Source: Nannocystineae bacterium
GTDB taxonomy: Bacteria; Myxococcota_A; Polyangia; Haliangiales; Haliangiaceae
Direction: 5' to 3'
Length of the DNA: 45,016 bases
NCBI GenBank assembly: GCA_007133195.1
Contig: SLNH01000091.1
Span: 1-45,016 of the forward strand
Positions 16,515 to 24,860 of the stretch are shown piece by piece. The stretch's first letter is position 1, and each line of letters opens with the position of its first letter. The translations under genes and the position numbers were made by a program. Under the pieces are notes generated by a model. The model had not been told where the DNA came from. It did no database searches and saw only the letters and a list, made by a program, of their open reading frames with translations.

Positions 16515-18278
16515 TCATTCGTCGAGTATGTCGTCCCCGGGACCCGTTTTGGTGTCGTCATCCGACGCCCCCCAGTCCGTTGGCGGCCGCGAGGGTGGCG
16601 AGCTCGGTCGTGAAGGTGGCGAGCTCTGCCGCGAGGGTGGCGAGCTCGGTCGTGAAGGTGACGAGCTCGGCGGCGAGGGTGGCGAGCTCGGTCGTGAAGG
16701 TGGCGAGCTCTGCCGCGAGGGTGGCGAGCTCGGTCGTGAAGGTGACGAGCTCGGCGGCGGGGGTGGCGAGCTCGGCCGCGAGGGTGGCGAGCTCGGCCGC
16801 GAAGGTGACGAGCTCGGCGGCGAGGGTGGCGAGCTCGGTCGCGAAGGTGGCGAGCTCGGTCGCGAAGGTGGCGAGCTTGGGCGATGGGCCGGCGAACCTG
16901 GTACCGACGCGGGCGCGCTGGTGAGAACCGAACTGTCATCGGAGCGACCGCCGGAGTCGACGACGTCCGACGACGCTTCGTCTTTCCATGGGCCGATCAG
17001 GCTGTCGAAGGCCGTGAACGAGATACGCCGGGGCTCCTGGTCGTCTTCTTCGTCGTCGGCGCGTTCCTCTTCGATGCCGGTCGGAATGGAGATCCGAGGT
17101 ACCCGATAGTCCCAACTCCGGCGGAGTGCCTCGTCCTCATTTAGCTCGGTGCCCCAGCCGGGACCGGTGGGCACGACCATCTCACCGTCGATGATCTCCG
17201 GCGGCACGGTCACGAGGTCATCGCGCCAAGGAACGTCATCGACGTCGAATTCCATCATCTGAACATTCGGGAGCACGGCGCAGAGGTTGGCACTCATGAA
17301 CGTCGAGAGGTGGCTGTAGTAGTTATGGGGGCACACATTGACCTGGAAGGCCTGCGCGAGGTCACCGATCTTCTTCGCCTGAGCGAAGCCGTTCCAGGCG
17401 GTGTCCAGCATCACGATGTCCATCGCGCGCCGCTCGAAGTAGGGGCGGTACTGGTCAATGTAGTACAGGACTTCGCCCGAGCTCACCGGGACGTTTACGC
17501 CCTTCTTCACCTCGAGGACCGAATCGATGTCCAAGATGTCAAATTCGAGCCACGATAGATCGGCGTCTTCTAACGCATGAGCGATCCGCTTGATGCTTTC
17601 GGGCTTGTAGTTGAAATTCAAGTCTAAAATGATGTCTAAATCCGGTCCTACGGTGTTGCGAATCGTCTCAAAGAGAAGGACCGCTTGTCGGAGTGTCTCC
17701 CGCGAAACGACTTGATCCGTGGTCCCCGGCCCGCCGCCGAACCCTTGATAGTTGATCACCGGGGGATCCCCAGGCGTGAAGATATTCGTCTTTAGCGCCT
17801 TGTACCCTCGCTCCACTACTTCGTGCGCCGCTTCGACGACGTCGGCCATCGATCGCACGGGTTTCACTCCGAGCATCTCGGGAGCGATGGCGCGACTTAT
17901 GCAAAAGTGGGACCAGTAGAGCGGGACCGTTTCCCGGAGCGGGCCTCCGAAGAGCTCGGCTACGCTGATTCCCAGTGACTTGCCCTTGATATCCAACAGG
18001 GCGGCTTCGATGCCACCGATCGCTTTACTCGCCACACCTCCCGTAGACCCCAGCCGGGTCCGCCGGTACATATCCCAAAAGCGCATCTCGAATGCGAGGG
18101 GATCCGCACCGACCAGCACCGGCTTCATATCCTCGACAACGCCTAGGACTCCGTACTGGGTGAGTTCGCAGGTGCACTCCCCATAGCCGACGATGCCTTC
18201 GTCGGTCTGGACTTTGACAAATGCCCACGGTCGCCACCCCGCATCGACCAGGAATGTCCTGATATCCACGATTTTCAA
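16515..18278 (-). CDS. Enolase-superfamily (mandelate racemase/muconate lactonizing type) enzyme with repeat tail
   Basis: Residues about 1-400 form a complete enolase-superfamily enzyme of the mandelate racemase subgroup, which abstracts the alpha proton of a carboxylate. Active-site pieces: KALK, metal ligands in DLNFN, LEFD and SSGEV, the general-base His in CPHNYYSH, and the Glu in MMEFD. Substrate is probably a sugar acid or other hydroxy acid (dehydratase or racemase). Beyond SWDYRVPRIS comes an acidic linker and about 120 residues of Ser/Pro/Arg heptads (SRPSSPP) encoded by 21-bp repeats, very unusual for this family. The start is TTG with GGGGGG six bases upstream. The tail could be a frameshifted remnant of a coiled-coil repeat (see findings). 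Confidence 0.88.
   Translation of the reverse strand: MKIVDIRTFLVDAGWRPWAFVKVQTDEGIVGYGECTCELTQYGVLGVVEDMKPVLVGADPLAFEMRFWDMYRRTRLGSTGGVASKAIGGIEAALLDIKGKSLGISVAELFGGPLRETVPLYWSHFCISRAIAPEMLGVKPVRSMADVVEAAHEVVERGYKALKTNIFTPGDPPVINYQGFGGGPGTTDQVVSRETLRQAVLLFETIRNTVGPDLDIILDLNFNYKPESIKRIAHALEDADLSWLEFDILDIDSVLEVKKGVNVPVSSGEVLYYIDQYRPYFERRAMDIVMLDTAWNGFAQAKKIGDLAQAFQVNVCPHNYYSHLSTFMSANLCAVLPNVQMMEFDVDDVPWRDDLVTVPPEIIDGEMVVPTGPGWGTELNEDEALRRSWDYRVPRISIPTGIEEERADDEEDDQEPRRISFTAFDSLIGPWKDEASSDVVDSGGRSDDSSVLTSAPASVPGSPAHRPSSPPSRPSSPPSRPSSPPSPPSSSPSRPSSPPSRPSSPPPPPSSSPSRPSSPPSRQSSPPSRPSSPPSPPSSSPSRPSSPPSRQSSPPSRPSSPPSRPPTDWGASDDDTKTGPGDDILDE
16594..16887. repeat. 21-bp tandem repeat, fourteen copies
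   Basis: The unit on the + strand is ggtggcgagctcggtcgtga followed by a; each copy contains the palindrome GAGCTC except the last, which is degenerate. Four variants occur in an order that repeats as blocks: copies 1-4 and 5-8 are nearly the same 84-bp block, showing expansion by slippage or unequal exchange. Because 21 is a multiple of three, each open frame gives a seven-residue repeat; five of the six frames are open. Confidence 0.95.
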
Positions 18279-18742
18279 AACGAACCCCCCGGTCTAAGAG
18301 GACCAGTGCGCGTGCGTTCGAACGTGGCACACCCCGCAGGAGCGCTCTCGATCGCTCCAACTTCTCCTCACCAAACTGATGCGGGCCTGTGGTCGCTCGA
18401 AGTCCTAGACACACCCGTACACGTCGGGTAAGCAGGATAACGCTAAGGCTGGAGCCCACACAAGGGCGCCTGCCTTCCTACCTTCCTCGGCAGGGGCGAC
18501 ACGGACGAGGCGCCGTGGGCGCGTAACTTGGCGCGCGAGACCGGTGCCGAGTGAGTGAAGCCAAAAGCGCGGCCTTTTGGGGTCACCCTCGTGGCGAAGA
18601 GGCAGTAGGCGGCGGCCTTCGTAGCCACAGGCGCGTCGCCGGTCGACGATCGAGACGCGGATCCTGCGCACGGGATCCGGGAGACGAGCGGCGACGCGCC
18701 TTATACCGAGCGTTCATCTGCTCCACGCGATACCGCTCGCGA
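18279..18742. other. Gap between enolase-family gene and methyltransferase
   Basis: No convincing gene. A 61-codon minus-strand frame (18443-18628, containing YCLFATRVTPKGRAFGFT) has a more natural composition than other shadows here and might be a small gene or a piece of a mobile element, but nothing supports it further. Confidence 0.4.
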
Positions 18743-18774
18743 TTCTCGTCCGCCGTTCGCTCGGCGGACGAGAA
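18743..18774 (-). terminator. Strong hairpin after the methyltransferase gene
   Basis: Perfect 13-bp arms (ttctcgtccgccg and its complement) around a six-base loop. It starts 28 bases beyond the methyltransferase stop in the direction of transcription. There is no T-run, so it may be a Rho-assisted or processing stem rather than a classical intrinsic terminator. Confidence 0.55.
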
Positions 18775-18801
18775 GGGCGGCGCTCTACCCACTTGCTTGC
18801 G

Positions 18802-19587
18802 CTATTTGCGCGCCTTGATAATGATGCACGGGATGTCGACGGAGACGGTGCCATCCGCGGACTGGAAGGCACGGAGGGATTGTCTCGCCTCCGTCTTGAG
18901 CGTGGCCAGTTGATCCTGGGAGACCATGCCGCCGAGGCTCCAAATGCAGGCCCCCTCGGCCTCCACAAATTCGTCCGGCGTCGAAAACAGGGCATTGCCC
19001 GTCACGCGGAGGATCTCCGGATTCTTGATATCGGCCCCACGAGCCCGGTGCTCGAGCATCTCGGGATCCCCGCTCGAGAACGGCTCGCGAAAGCCCTCCG
19101 CGATCTCGGTGCCAAAGAGTCGGTGAATCAGCTCGGCGAGCACAGAGAAACCGGGCGAATGATCAATATGGGACGGTACAAGGACAGATAGCCGCCCGCC
19201 TGGCTTGAGTACGCGCATGCACTCCGCCAGCCCTTTCGCCTGATCCGGCCAGTACATGAAGGCAAACTGGCTCACGACCGAGTCAAATGTGTCATCCTCA
19301 TAAGGAATCGTCTCCGCCGATCCGGACTTCCACTCGATAGGGACATCCTTTTTCCGGGCGACCTCTAACATTTCCTCATTCGGATCCACGCCGGAGACCT
19401 GGCCGGAGGCGCCGACGCGCTCGCTGACGGCGACGGCGGCGGCACCCGTACCGCAACCCACGTCTAAGACTCGATCGCCTTCCTTTACCTCTGCGGCGTC
19501 GAGTACGAGATCGACAAAGCGTCCGAACAGGGTGCGGACGAAGAGTTGGTCGTAAATTTCCGCTGGGGCCTTACCTTCCGTGCTCAT
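18802..19587 (-). CDS. Class I SAM-dependent methyltransferase
   Basis: A 261-residue methyltransferase of the UbiE/Methyltransf_11 type. Motif I is VLDVGCGTGAAAVAV, the acidic residue binding the ribose is in GVDPNEEML, motif II/III appear as FDSVVSQFAFMYWPD and CMRVLKPGGRLSV. The C-terminal part (SLGGMVSQDQLATLKTEARQ) is the variable substrate-binding region. AAGGTGG lies eight bases before the ATG. It acts in the cytoplasm on an unknown small molecule. It is a single-gene unit bounded by a strong hairpin downstream and a 400-base gap upstream; other metabolic genes on the same strand suggest it belongs to their pathway. Confidence 0.9.
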   Translation of the reverse strand: MSTEGKAPAEIYDQLFVRTLFGRFVDLVLDAAEVKEGDRVLDVGCGTGAAAVAVSERVGASGQVSGVDPNEEMLEVARKKDVPIEWKSGSAETIPYEDDTFDSVVSQFAFMYWPDQAKGLAECMRVLKPGGRLSVLVPSHIDHSPGFSVLAELIHRLFGTEIAEGFREPFSSGDPEMLEHRARGADIKNPEILRVTGNALFSTPDEFVEAEGACIWSLGGMVSQDQLATLKTEARQSLRAFQSADGTVSVDIPCIIIKARK

Positions 19588-19991
19588 GTCAAACCACCTT
19601 TCCTAGATCTGCGATGGTAACTCAACACCGTCACTGCCACGACACAGGCTGCGGGAACGCGCTCCCGCAAATCGTCCACCGTTCAGCGGCTCGCTCCCTC
19701 GAGCGGGCATCGATCCGTCGTAAGACCGCACGTACGGGGCGCCACGGGCCGTCGGACGCCCCCAATATTCAAGGAGGGACCGCGCCACCGCCCCCCTCGA
19801 GCAACATCCTGTATGAAGGCAAAACCGGACGCCGAGCGATGGCCAGGGTCCGCCTCTCTTACCGCGACAGGCTCGGACAGGGTGGTGCGCCCTCCGCAAT
19901 TCTGCCTTCTCGGGCCAACGATCTTGCGGGGTGCCGCCGACCATTCAAGGGCGGTTTGGCGACACCTGCCATACTCGCTCTCTGATTATGA
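19588..19991. other. Intergenic region with one inverted repeat
   Basis: No gene seen. A 7-bp perfect inverted repeat (TGCGGGA, six bases, TCCCGCA) at 19650-19669 lies about 65-80 bases upstream of the methyltransferase start and could be an operator or the end of the MBL-gene transcript. Neither use can be decided from sequence. Confidence 0.4.
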
Positions 19992-20792
19992 TCAGCCCTT
20001 GCTGGGGTCGTAGCCCGCTTCGAGCCATTCGGCGAATTCGAGGTGGTTAGGGACCTCGGCGGGATCGGCTGACGGGATCGTTTTCGTGATTCCCAAGAGG
20101 GTCTCGAGCATCCCGCGCGCGGGCGGAAGATGAGCGCCGATCACCTGCTGGGGCTCCAGCCGGCGGACCTCATCGAGCACGGCAGCGAATTTGCCCTCAT
20201 CGACGAGGTGACACCAGGGCGAATCCACCGTCGCCCACGCCGTCATGCCCTCCTTGAGCTCTGATTCTGAGAGCCCGCCCACATCGTCCATGGCCTCGGG
20301 GACGAAGGTGCCGAAGCAATCGACTGCGAAGTACGTCTTCGTGCTCTCCTCGAAGAAGCCAAGAGTCCCCGGGTTGTCGAAGAGGGGAGGCCGCATTGGG
20401 TGGAAAGTCCGTTCGCCGGCCTCTAGCTTGTGGCCGGGCGCGAGCGCGTGGACCCGATTCATGGGCACTTTCCAGCTCAGGCTCTGCCGAAGGATCGCCT
20501 CGTTGTGGGCCGCTAGCTTCGCCTCGGGCGCCATGTCGAGGATCTGCTTTAGCGAGCCGACGTGATCGATATCGTCGTGGCTCAACCAAACCCACCGGAT
20601 CTCGCTTGGGTCAATCAGGGACGAGAGCTTTTGAAGAAATTCTTCGCTGCGCACCCCGATGGTGGTGTCAACGAGGAGCGGCTCCTTGCCGGTGAACAGA
20701 AACGAGTTAAAGCTCAGTGTTCCGATCTCGGGAAATGTGACCCACGTCGGAATGACATAAACGTCGGGCGCCACGCGAAACGGCTTGTCCAT
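19992..20792 (-). CDS. MBL-fold metallohydrolase, diiron oxygen-binding type
   Basis: A 266-residue metallo-beta-lactamase-fold protein. The metal motif is SHDDIDHVGS (H-x-D-x-D-H type), preceded by the strand PLLVDTTIG. Further ligands probably come from MRPPLFDNPGTLGFF and the FAVDCFGTFVPE segment. The DCFG-type motif and overall order resemble the oxygen-binding diiron domain of flavodiiron proteins rather than hydrolytic lactamases, but no flavodoxin domain is attached. AGGA lies eight bases before the chosen ATG (MDKPFRV); twelve further codons upstream are open but not needed. Substrate unknown. The gene is monocistronic, antisense to its right neighbour. Confidence 0.85.
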   Translation of the reverse strand: MDKPFRVAPDVYVIPTWVTFPEIGTLSFNSFLFTGKEPLLVDTTIGVRSEEFLQKLSSLIDPSEIRWVWLSHDDIDHVGSLKQILDMAPEAKLAAHNEAILRQSLSWKVPMNRVHALAPGHKLEAGERTFHPMRPPLFDNPGTLGFFEESTKTYFAVDCFGTFVPEAMDDVGGLSESELKEGMTAWATVDSPWCHLVDEGKFAAVLDEVRRLEPQQVIGAHLPPARGMLETLLGITKTIPSADPAEVPNHLEFAEWLEAGYDPSKG

Positions 20793-21280
20793 AGCGGCAT
20801 TCCTTTCTTCGACTCGAAAAGCGCACAAGGGACCCCGCGTCCGTGCTCCGCGCGAATTCCGGCGGCGAATGGCTCCTGCCCCCCGAGTTGGAGCTGGCGG
20901 GCGGCAAAGGTCTCCCTAGTATTTACCGTAAGCGAAGCTAACACGATCACGTTCGCGGTCGCTAGGTAAACCGCCGCTTTCGTCAACGGTCGCTTCGAAC
21001 ACCTCCAACGCCGCGAACGGAGTGGCCCGCCTCGGAGCGTTGGGGGCCGAAGGGCTGCGCGTCGCCGTGGCGAAGGAGTAGGGGAGGGAGCGGGTGCCTT
21101 TCGCGAAGGAAGCGCGGACGCCAGGCGAGAACGTCCGTCGTACGGAACACCGCGTTGGAGCCTCGTTGGGACGGTGGCGCTTGCGCCACGGCAATGCGCT
21201 CGTTTAAAGTGGGTCGAAATTTATTCGCTCATCGGGAGAGGATGCGGGCGGTGGCGCCGCGTCCGAAAAGGTGTGATGCA
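20793..21280. other. Divergent intergenic region MBL / HIT-like
   Basis: No gene seen. The region must hold the divergent promoters of the MBL gene (left) and the HIT-like/decarboxylase operon (right). I could not identify convincing -35/-10 pairs. The open frame of the HIT-like gene extends to 21155 but the extra 42 residues are not protein-like. Confidence 0.4.
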
Positions 21281-21718
21281 ATGGTCGACGGGTGTCGTTT
21301 CTGTGGATACATAGAGCGCGAGCGCTCTCTTATCGTGGCAGAGGAGACGCCGTGGGTTTTGGGCCACGTGGACCGGCGCTGGCCGCTCGGGTCTTTGTAT
21401 CTCGTCTATCGCCACCACGCTCTCGTGTCGGATATCTCGGGCGAGGACTGGAGGGCGGCAGCGCCCCTCATGGCGCTCGCCTCGCGACTCGTTCGGGACG
21501 CCGGGGGGGCGGAGCGCGTTTATATGTTGTCGTTTACGGAGGGGGAGCGTCCCCACTTTCACCTTTTGTTTTTCTGCAAAACGCGCGAACTCGCCGAACG
21601 GTACGATGGCGCTAAGGCGCTGAGTCTGGCCGGCCAGGTGGATGAACCTATGGATAAAGAGGCCGCGCTCGAAATCGTCCAGCGTTATCGGTGGGCGGCG
21701 GAGCCGAGGGAGCCGTAG
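21281..21718 (+). CDS. HIT-like protein lacking the last His of the triad
   Basis: A 145-residue HIT-superfamily-like protein. The N-terminus CRFCGYIERE is the typical Cys-x-x-Cys opening, followed by VLGHVDRRWPLGSLYLVYRHH, which resembles the family's G-H-L-L-V-x-P-x-x-H strand. The C-terminal motif is RPHFHLLFF. A true HIT site is His-x-His-x-His; here the third His is replaced by Leu, so nucleotidyl-hydrolase chemistry may be altered or lost. AAAAGG lies nine bases before the chosen ATG. The stop TAG is directly followed by the ATG of the decarboxylase alpha gene, so both are co-translated and probably act in one pathway. Confidence 0.7.
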   Translation: MVDGCRFCGYIERERSLIVAEETPWVLGHVDRRWPLGSLYLVYRHHALVSDISGEDWRAAAPLMALASRLVRDAGGAERVYMLSFTEGERPHFHLLFFCKTRELAERYDGAKALSLAGQVDEPMDKEAALEIVQRYRWAAEPREP

Positions 21719-22234
21719 ATGGACCGGACAGCTTCGTGGGCGCAGATTTTCGTCGACCAGTTCCGTGCGTTTGGGGTTGAGTTTCTCAACTACCTCCCCG
21801 ACTACGTGGGCGACCAGATCGTTCAGATTGCGGAGCGCGAAGGCTCATTCCAAATCGTGAGACTCGCCCGCGAGGAGGAGGGAGTCGGGCTGGTTGCCGG
21901 GCAACATCTCGGGGGGAGGCGGGGCGCCCTGATCGTGCCCACGGCGGGTATTGGCAACTCGATTAACGCAATCGCCTCGCTGGGGGTGCCCTATGCGATA
22001 CCGCTACCCATGATAATTGGGCGGCGTGGGGGCCTGGGTGAGATCAACCCCACCCAGACGACCCTGGGGCGCGCCTTGCCGAAAATCTTGGAATCGATGG
22101 GGATACTCACCATCGAGATAGAAAGCGCGGATGACCTGCAGAGTCGCGTCTACGGCGGTCTCCAAAGCGCATTTCGGTGCGAGGAGCCTGTCGCGTTTCT
22201 CGTTTCGTTTCAGTTGGCAGGCTGGAAGCAATGA
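21719..22234 (+). CDS. Thiamine-diphosphate decarboxylase, alpha (N-terminal) subunit
   Basis: A 171-residue protein matching the N-terminal (pyrimidine-binding) domain of ThDP enzymes, in the split form known from sulfopyruvate decarboxylase ComD/ComE and phosphonopyruvate decarboxylases. The stretch VRLAREEEGVGLVAGQHLGG carries the catalytic Glu that protonates the cofactor; LIVPTAGIGNSINAIAS and PYAIPLPMIIGRRG follow in family order. It cannot be active without a beta subunit; the only candidate in the window is the minus-strand gene about 180 bases further on. It starts immediately at the stop of the HIT-like gene. The substrate is most likely a 2-oxo acid such as sulfopyruvate, but this is inference. 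Confidence 0.85.
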   Translation: MDRTASWAQIFVDQFRAFGVEFLNYLPDYVGDQIVQIAEREGSFQIVRLAREEEGVGLVAGQHLGGRRGALIVPTAGIGNSINAIASLGVPYAIPLPMIIGRRGGLGEINPTQTTLGRALPKILESMGILTIEIESADDLQSRVYGGLQSAFRCEEPVAFLVSFQLAGWKQ

Positions 22235-22413
22235 CCCCGACCGGTCCAGTGGCGCCGCTGTAGGCCCTGGGGGGCGGCGTTACGGGGAATGCGGGTGCCA
22301 GCCGATCGGCCGGCCCAGCGTCACCCGAGACGAGCCACCGTTGTCTTCGGTCGTATCAGCCCCGTCGACGATCGGGGCGTGGCTCTCGAGGCGTCGCGGC
22401 TTCGCTATGTCGG

Positions 22414-22992
22414 CTATTGGGCATCGGCCGCGTCCAGAAAGCGCTTCTTGATCGCTTCAGGGCGCTCGCGCAGGACTCGTCCGGCGACGTCTTCTTTGCG
22501 TCCCTGCACATTCGCGACGAGAAACCACGGCCCGGGGTCCCGAAGGCAGCTACGGAATCCTTGACGAAAGTCGTCCAGAGTGTCGGCGACTGCGCATTGT
22601 TCCAGCCCGGCACCGCGTGCCAGCGTGCATAAGTCGGTGCGACCTGCGGCGTGCGAAGCCTGGCCGCCCGTGGCCTCGTACGAGGCGTTATTCCAAACTA
22701 CATGGACCAGGTTCGTCGGCCAGTGTGCCGCTGTCGTCGTGAGGGCGCCGGCGTTCATGAGCACGGCCCCATCTCCGTCAAAGATCACGACCCGCCGATC
22801 CGGGCGTGCGAGAGCGAGGCCCAACCCGACGGAGCAAGCCATTCCCATCGAGTTGAGAAGGTAAAAGTTTCGATCCCGGTGAGCGAGGGCCCTCACGTAG
22901 GACGACACCATCGGCGTCGAGCACACGACGAGCTCGTCGGTGAGGAGTTCTGCGGCAATCCGGGTTGCCTCGACTCGATCCATCCAGGGCAT
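22414..22992 (-). CDS. Thiamine-diphosphate decarboxylase, beta (C-terminal) subunit
   Basis: A 192-residue C-terminal ThDP-binding domain. The cofactor motif is FDGDGAVLMNAGALTTTAAH continuing to VVWNNASYEATGG (GDG ... NN), which binds the Mg-diphosphate. LNSMGMACSVGLGLALARP is the usual preceding stretch. Length and content fit ComE or the second half of phosphonopyruvate decarboxylase. It follows the winged-helix methyltransferase on the same strand with a 14-base gap, so it is co-transcribed with that gene and not with its expected alpha partner, which converges on it from the left. ATG at 22992 has GAGGG rather far upstream; the second Met (MDRVEAT) is an alternative start. Confidence 0.87.
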   Translation of the reverse strand: MPWMDRVEATRIAAELLTDELVVCSTPMVSSYVRALAHRDRNFYLLNSMGMACSVGLGLALARPDRRVVIFDGDGAVLMNAGALTTTAAHWPTNLVHVVWNNASYEATGGQASHAAGRTDLCTLARGAGLEQCAVADTLDDFRQGFRSCLRDPGPWFLVANVQGRKEDVAGRVLRERPEAIKKRFLDAADAQ

Positions 22993-23006
22993 GAATTGCA
23001 GGACCC

Positions 23007-24065
23007 TCAGATGCGGAGAAAATAGATGTCACGGATCGAGCTGTCCCAATCCGATTTTGTGATTTCGAGCAGTTGAAATCCCGCCCTTTCGAAGAGAGAG
23101 CACCACCCTTCGATGCTTAGGGGCTGCCCCTGCGCAGTCAGGGGGCCGTGCATGATGTGATCGACCGCGAGACGTCGGGTTCGTTCAAAGATCGGCCGGG
23201 CTCGATAGTCATCGTCAGAGCAGTGGCGGAGTTCGCCGATCACGAAGAGCTTGCCCGGCGCGTGCTCCTTGAATGTGCGCAGGATCCGGAGGACCTCGTC
23301 TTCGCCGTCGCGGAGGAGTTCGTGCAGCGCTCCCTGGAGAACGAACGCGTCTACGTCGCGGAAGCTCGAGGACGTCAAAAACTCCTCGGGTCGCATGAGA
23401 TCGCCGACGTGGAAGCTCATGCGCCCCGCGGAGCCCTCCTCTTCGGCGAATCTCCGCGCGGCAGCGAGCGCGTCCTCGGAGTAGTCCATGCAAACCCCGG
23501 TTACGGCCGAGTCGAGTTTGCAAAGGACCCTGAGCTGCGGTGCGGTTCCACACGCGAGCTCAGCCACGTTTCGAGCTCCGAGCTCCAGCATGCGCCGTGC
23601 GGTCGGTTCCGCGTCCTGATGCGAGGCGCTAAACCAAGTTCCCTCGGCGGTGGCGCCCCCATCGCGTTCGTAGTCGCGCCCATACACCTGTTCGTTGCGC
23701 AGGGCCGGCAGAAGGGCGTTGAGGCTGGAGCCATAGGCCCCGACCCAAATCTTGAGAAGCCCTCGGAAGCCCGGTGCCAGAAGCCATTCGCCATCTGGCC
23801 CGAGCGCGAACGCGTCCCCCACTTTCTCCATCGTGGAGTCCGCCAGGCTCAAATAAGTGAGCGCCTGGCGGAGGATCCCGGCGTTGACCTGGCATTGGTC
23901 TGCCAGCTCCTGCACCGTCTTGGGTTCCTGAGCCTTCGCAAGCTCGTCGAGGACGCCGGCCTCCATCAGCGCGTGATACATCAACGCGCGAAAATAGCCG
24001 TTTCGGAGGCTTTCGCGCCACTTTACAAAGTCGTCGCCGAGCCAAGCTCGTTCTTCTGGCCTCAT
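23007..24065 (-). CDS. SAM-dependent methyltransferase with winged-helix dimerisation domain
   Basis: A 352-residue protein of the O-methyltransferase type found in natural-product pathways. N-terminal ~110 residues form a helical/winged-helix dimerisation domain (EAGVLDELAKAQEPKTVQEL, DQCQVNAGILRQAL). The Rossmann part has motif I as NVAELACGTAPQLRVL, ribose binding at GVCMDYSEDALAAARR, VGDLMRPEEF, and AFVLQGALHEL. The canonical G-x-G-x-G is altered to ACGTAP, but the order is intact. The Met before RPEERAWL is chosen for family fit, with GAGGG ten bases upstream; a longer form to 24125 is open. It is followed by the decarboxylase beta gene, suggesting the pathway both methylates and decarboxylates. 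Confidence 0.85.
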   Translation of the reverse strand: MRPEERAWLGDDFVKWRESLRNGYFRALMYHALMEAGVLDELAKAQEPKTVQELADQCQVNAGILRQALTYLSLADSTMEKVGDAFALGPDGEWLLAPGFRGLLKIWVGAYGSSLNALLPALRNEQVYGRDYERDGGATAEGTWFSASHQDAEPTARRMLELGARNVAELACGTAPQLRVLCKLDSAVTGVCMDYSEDALAAARRFAEEEGSAGRMSFHVGDLMRPEEFLTSSSFRDVDAFVLQGALHELLRDGEDEVLRILRTFKEHAPGKLFVIGELRHCSDDDYRARPIFERTRRLAVDHIMHGPLTAQGQPLSIEGWCSLFERAGFQLLEITKSDWDSSIRDIYFLRI

Positions 24066-24158
24066 ATCTACGGCGCCCTCTTGCTCTTGATGTCCGGGCT
24101 CTCCCGAATGGCGCGTCCGTTCCACGCAGACCCGCGGATGGATGAGCTCTTTTTTCGC

Positions 24159-24187
24159 ATCTTCTCAGTAGACAGCCCAAGTGTCAA
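24159..24187 (-). promoter_or_regulatory. Candidate promoter for methyltransferase/beta-subunit operon
   Basis: On the minus strand a perfect -35 TTGACA (24182-24187) is followed by a 17-base spacer and GAAGAT (24159-24164, three of six to the -10 consensus). The untranslated leader would be about 87 bases. Confidence 0.35.
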
Positions 24188-24860
24188 CAGAGATACAATC
24201 ATGCATTGGGGATCGAGAAGTAGAGCATGGCGACGGATAGTTGCTCGTTGCGAGGTCTGCAGCAGGAAAGGACGAGGCAGGGGGCTCCGTCACCGACCAG
24301 AATATCGGGCCCTGCTATGCAACGGCACCGCGGCGCACCGGGCAGCCACATCCGGCCTCTGCCTCGACCGCTACCGAGAGCCCTCGACGCAGTGGCCGAA
24401 ACGGCGACCGAAGACGATCTGCACAGAGATGCACAGGACCTTCGACATCCAGACGTGGCGAGCCGATTTAAGAGCTCGGCGGGAGACGTTAGGACCTCGT
24501 TTGGAGGCAATGCCACAGCGGCCAGCTGCGCATTCCGCACGCAGCCGGCATGGTTTTTCCAAAACGTGGCAAGTCCTTGACACGGTCCGGGGCTCAAGCC
24601 ATACTCGCAGCCCGAGGACTTGCGCGACCGCCTGTTGTTATTGGGCGAGCGGACCAATGTGCTCGTGAGCTCGCGCCCGAGATTCGGGGTGCGATGGAGC
24701 TTGTTTTGAGGCCACGAGGTGGTGGGGGCCGCGTCATCGGCACCTCCGGCCATATTCCTAGAGGTTGGCCATTCCGAAACGGTGAACGAGCTCGCTGGGG
24801 CGGCCCGCGACGGCGCCCCGAGCAAGTCGACCAACCCTGTCGCCTAAGCTGGATGATTGC
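24188..24860. other. Gap between methyltransferase and lipoprotein
   Basis: No gene supported. A minus-strand frame of 211 codons crosses it but is Ser/Arg/Cys-rich and has no recognisable domain. The only structured element I see is the promoter-like pair at 24577-24605 (listed separately). A small RNA downstream of it is possible but unsupported. Confidence 0.4.
24577..24605 (+). promoter_or_regulatory. Sigma-70-like promoter
   Basis: TTGACA, exactly 17 bases, then CATACT (four of six to TATAAT). No other consensus-quality -35 with correct spacing is seen nearby. The next gene starts about 255 bases downstream, so this would give a long leader or an independent short RNA. Confidence 0.4.

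Noticed and set aside
16594-16887. CRISPR-like array
   Set aside because: Units are contiguous 21-mers with no spacers.
16528-17109. Plus-strand Gly/Glu-repeat protein across the 21-bp repeats
   Set aside because: A 21-bp repeat opens several frames at once; the minus-strand enolase-family gene continues in frame through it and explains it better.
22250-22281. Terminator hairpin after the decarboxylase alpha gene
   Set aside because: GCGCCGC / GCGGCGT arms are short, include a mismatch and have no T-run.
24199-24834. 211-codon minus-strand frame
   Set aside because: Ser/Arg/Cys-rich, no domain, and it crosses a promoter-like element on the other strand.
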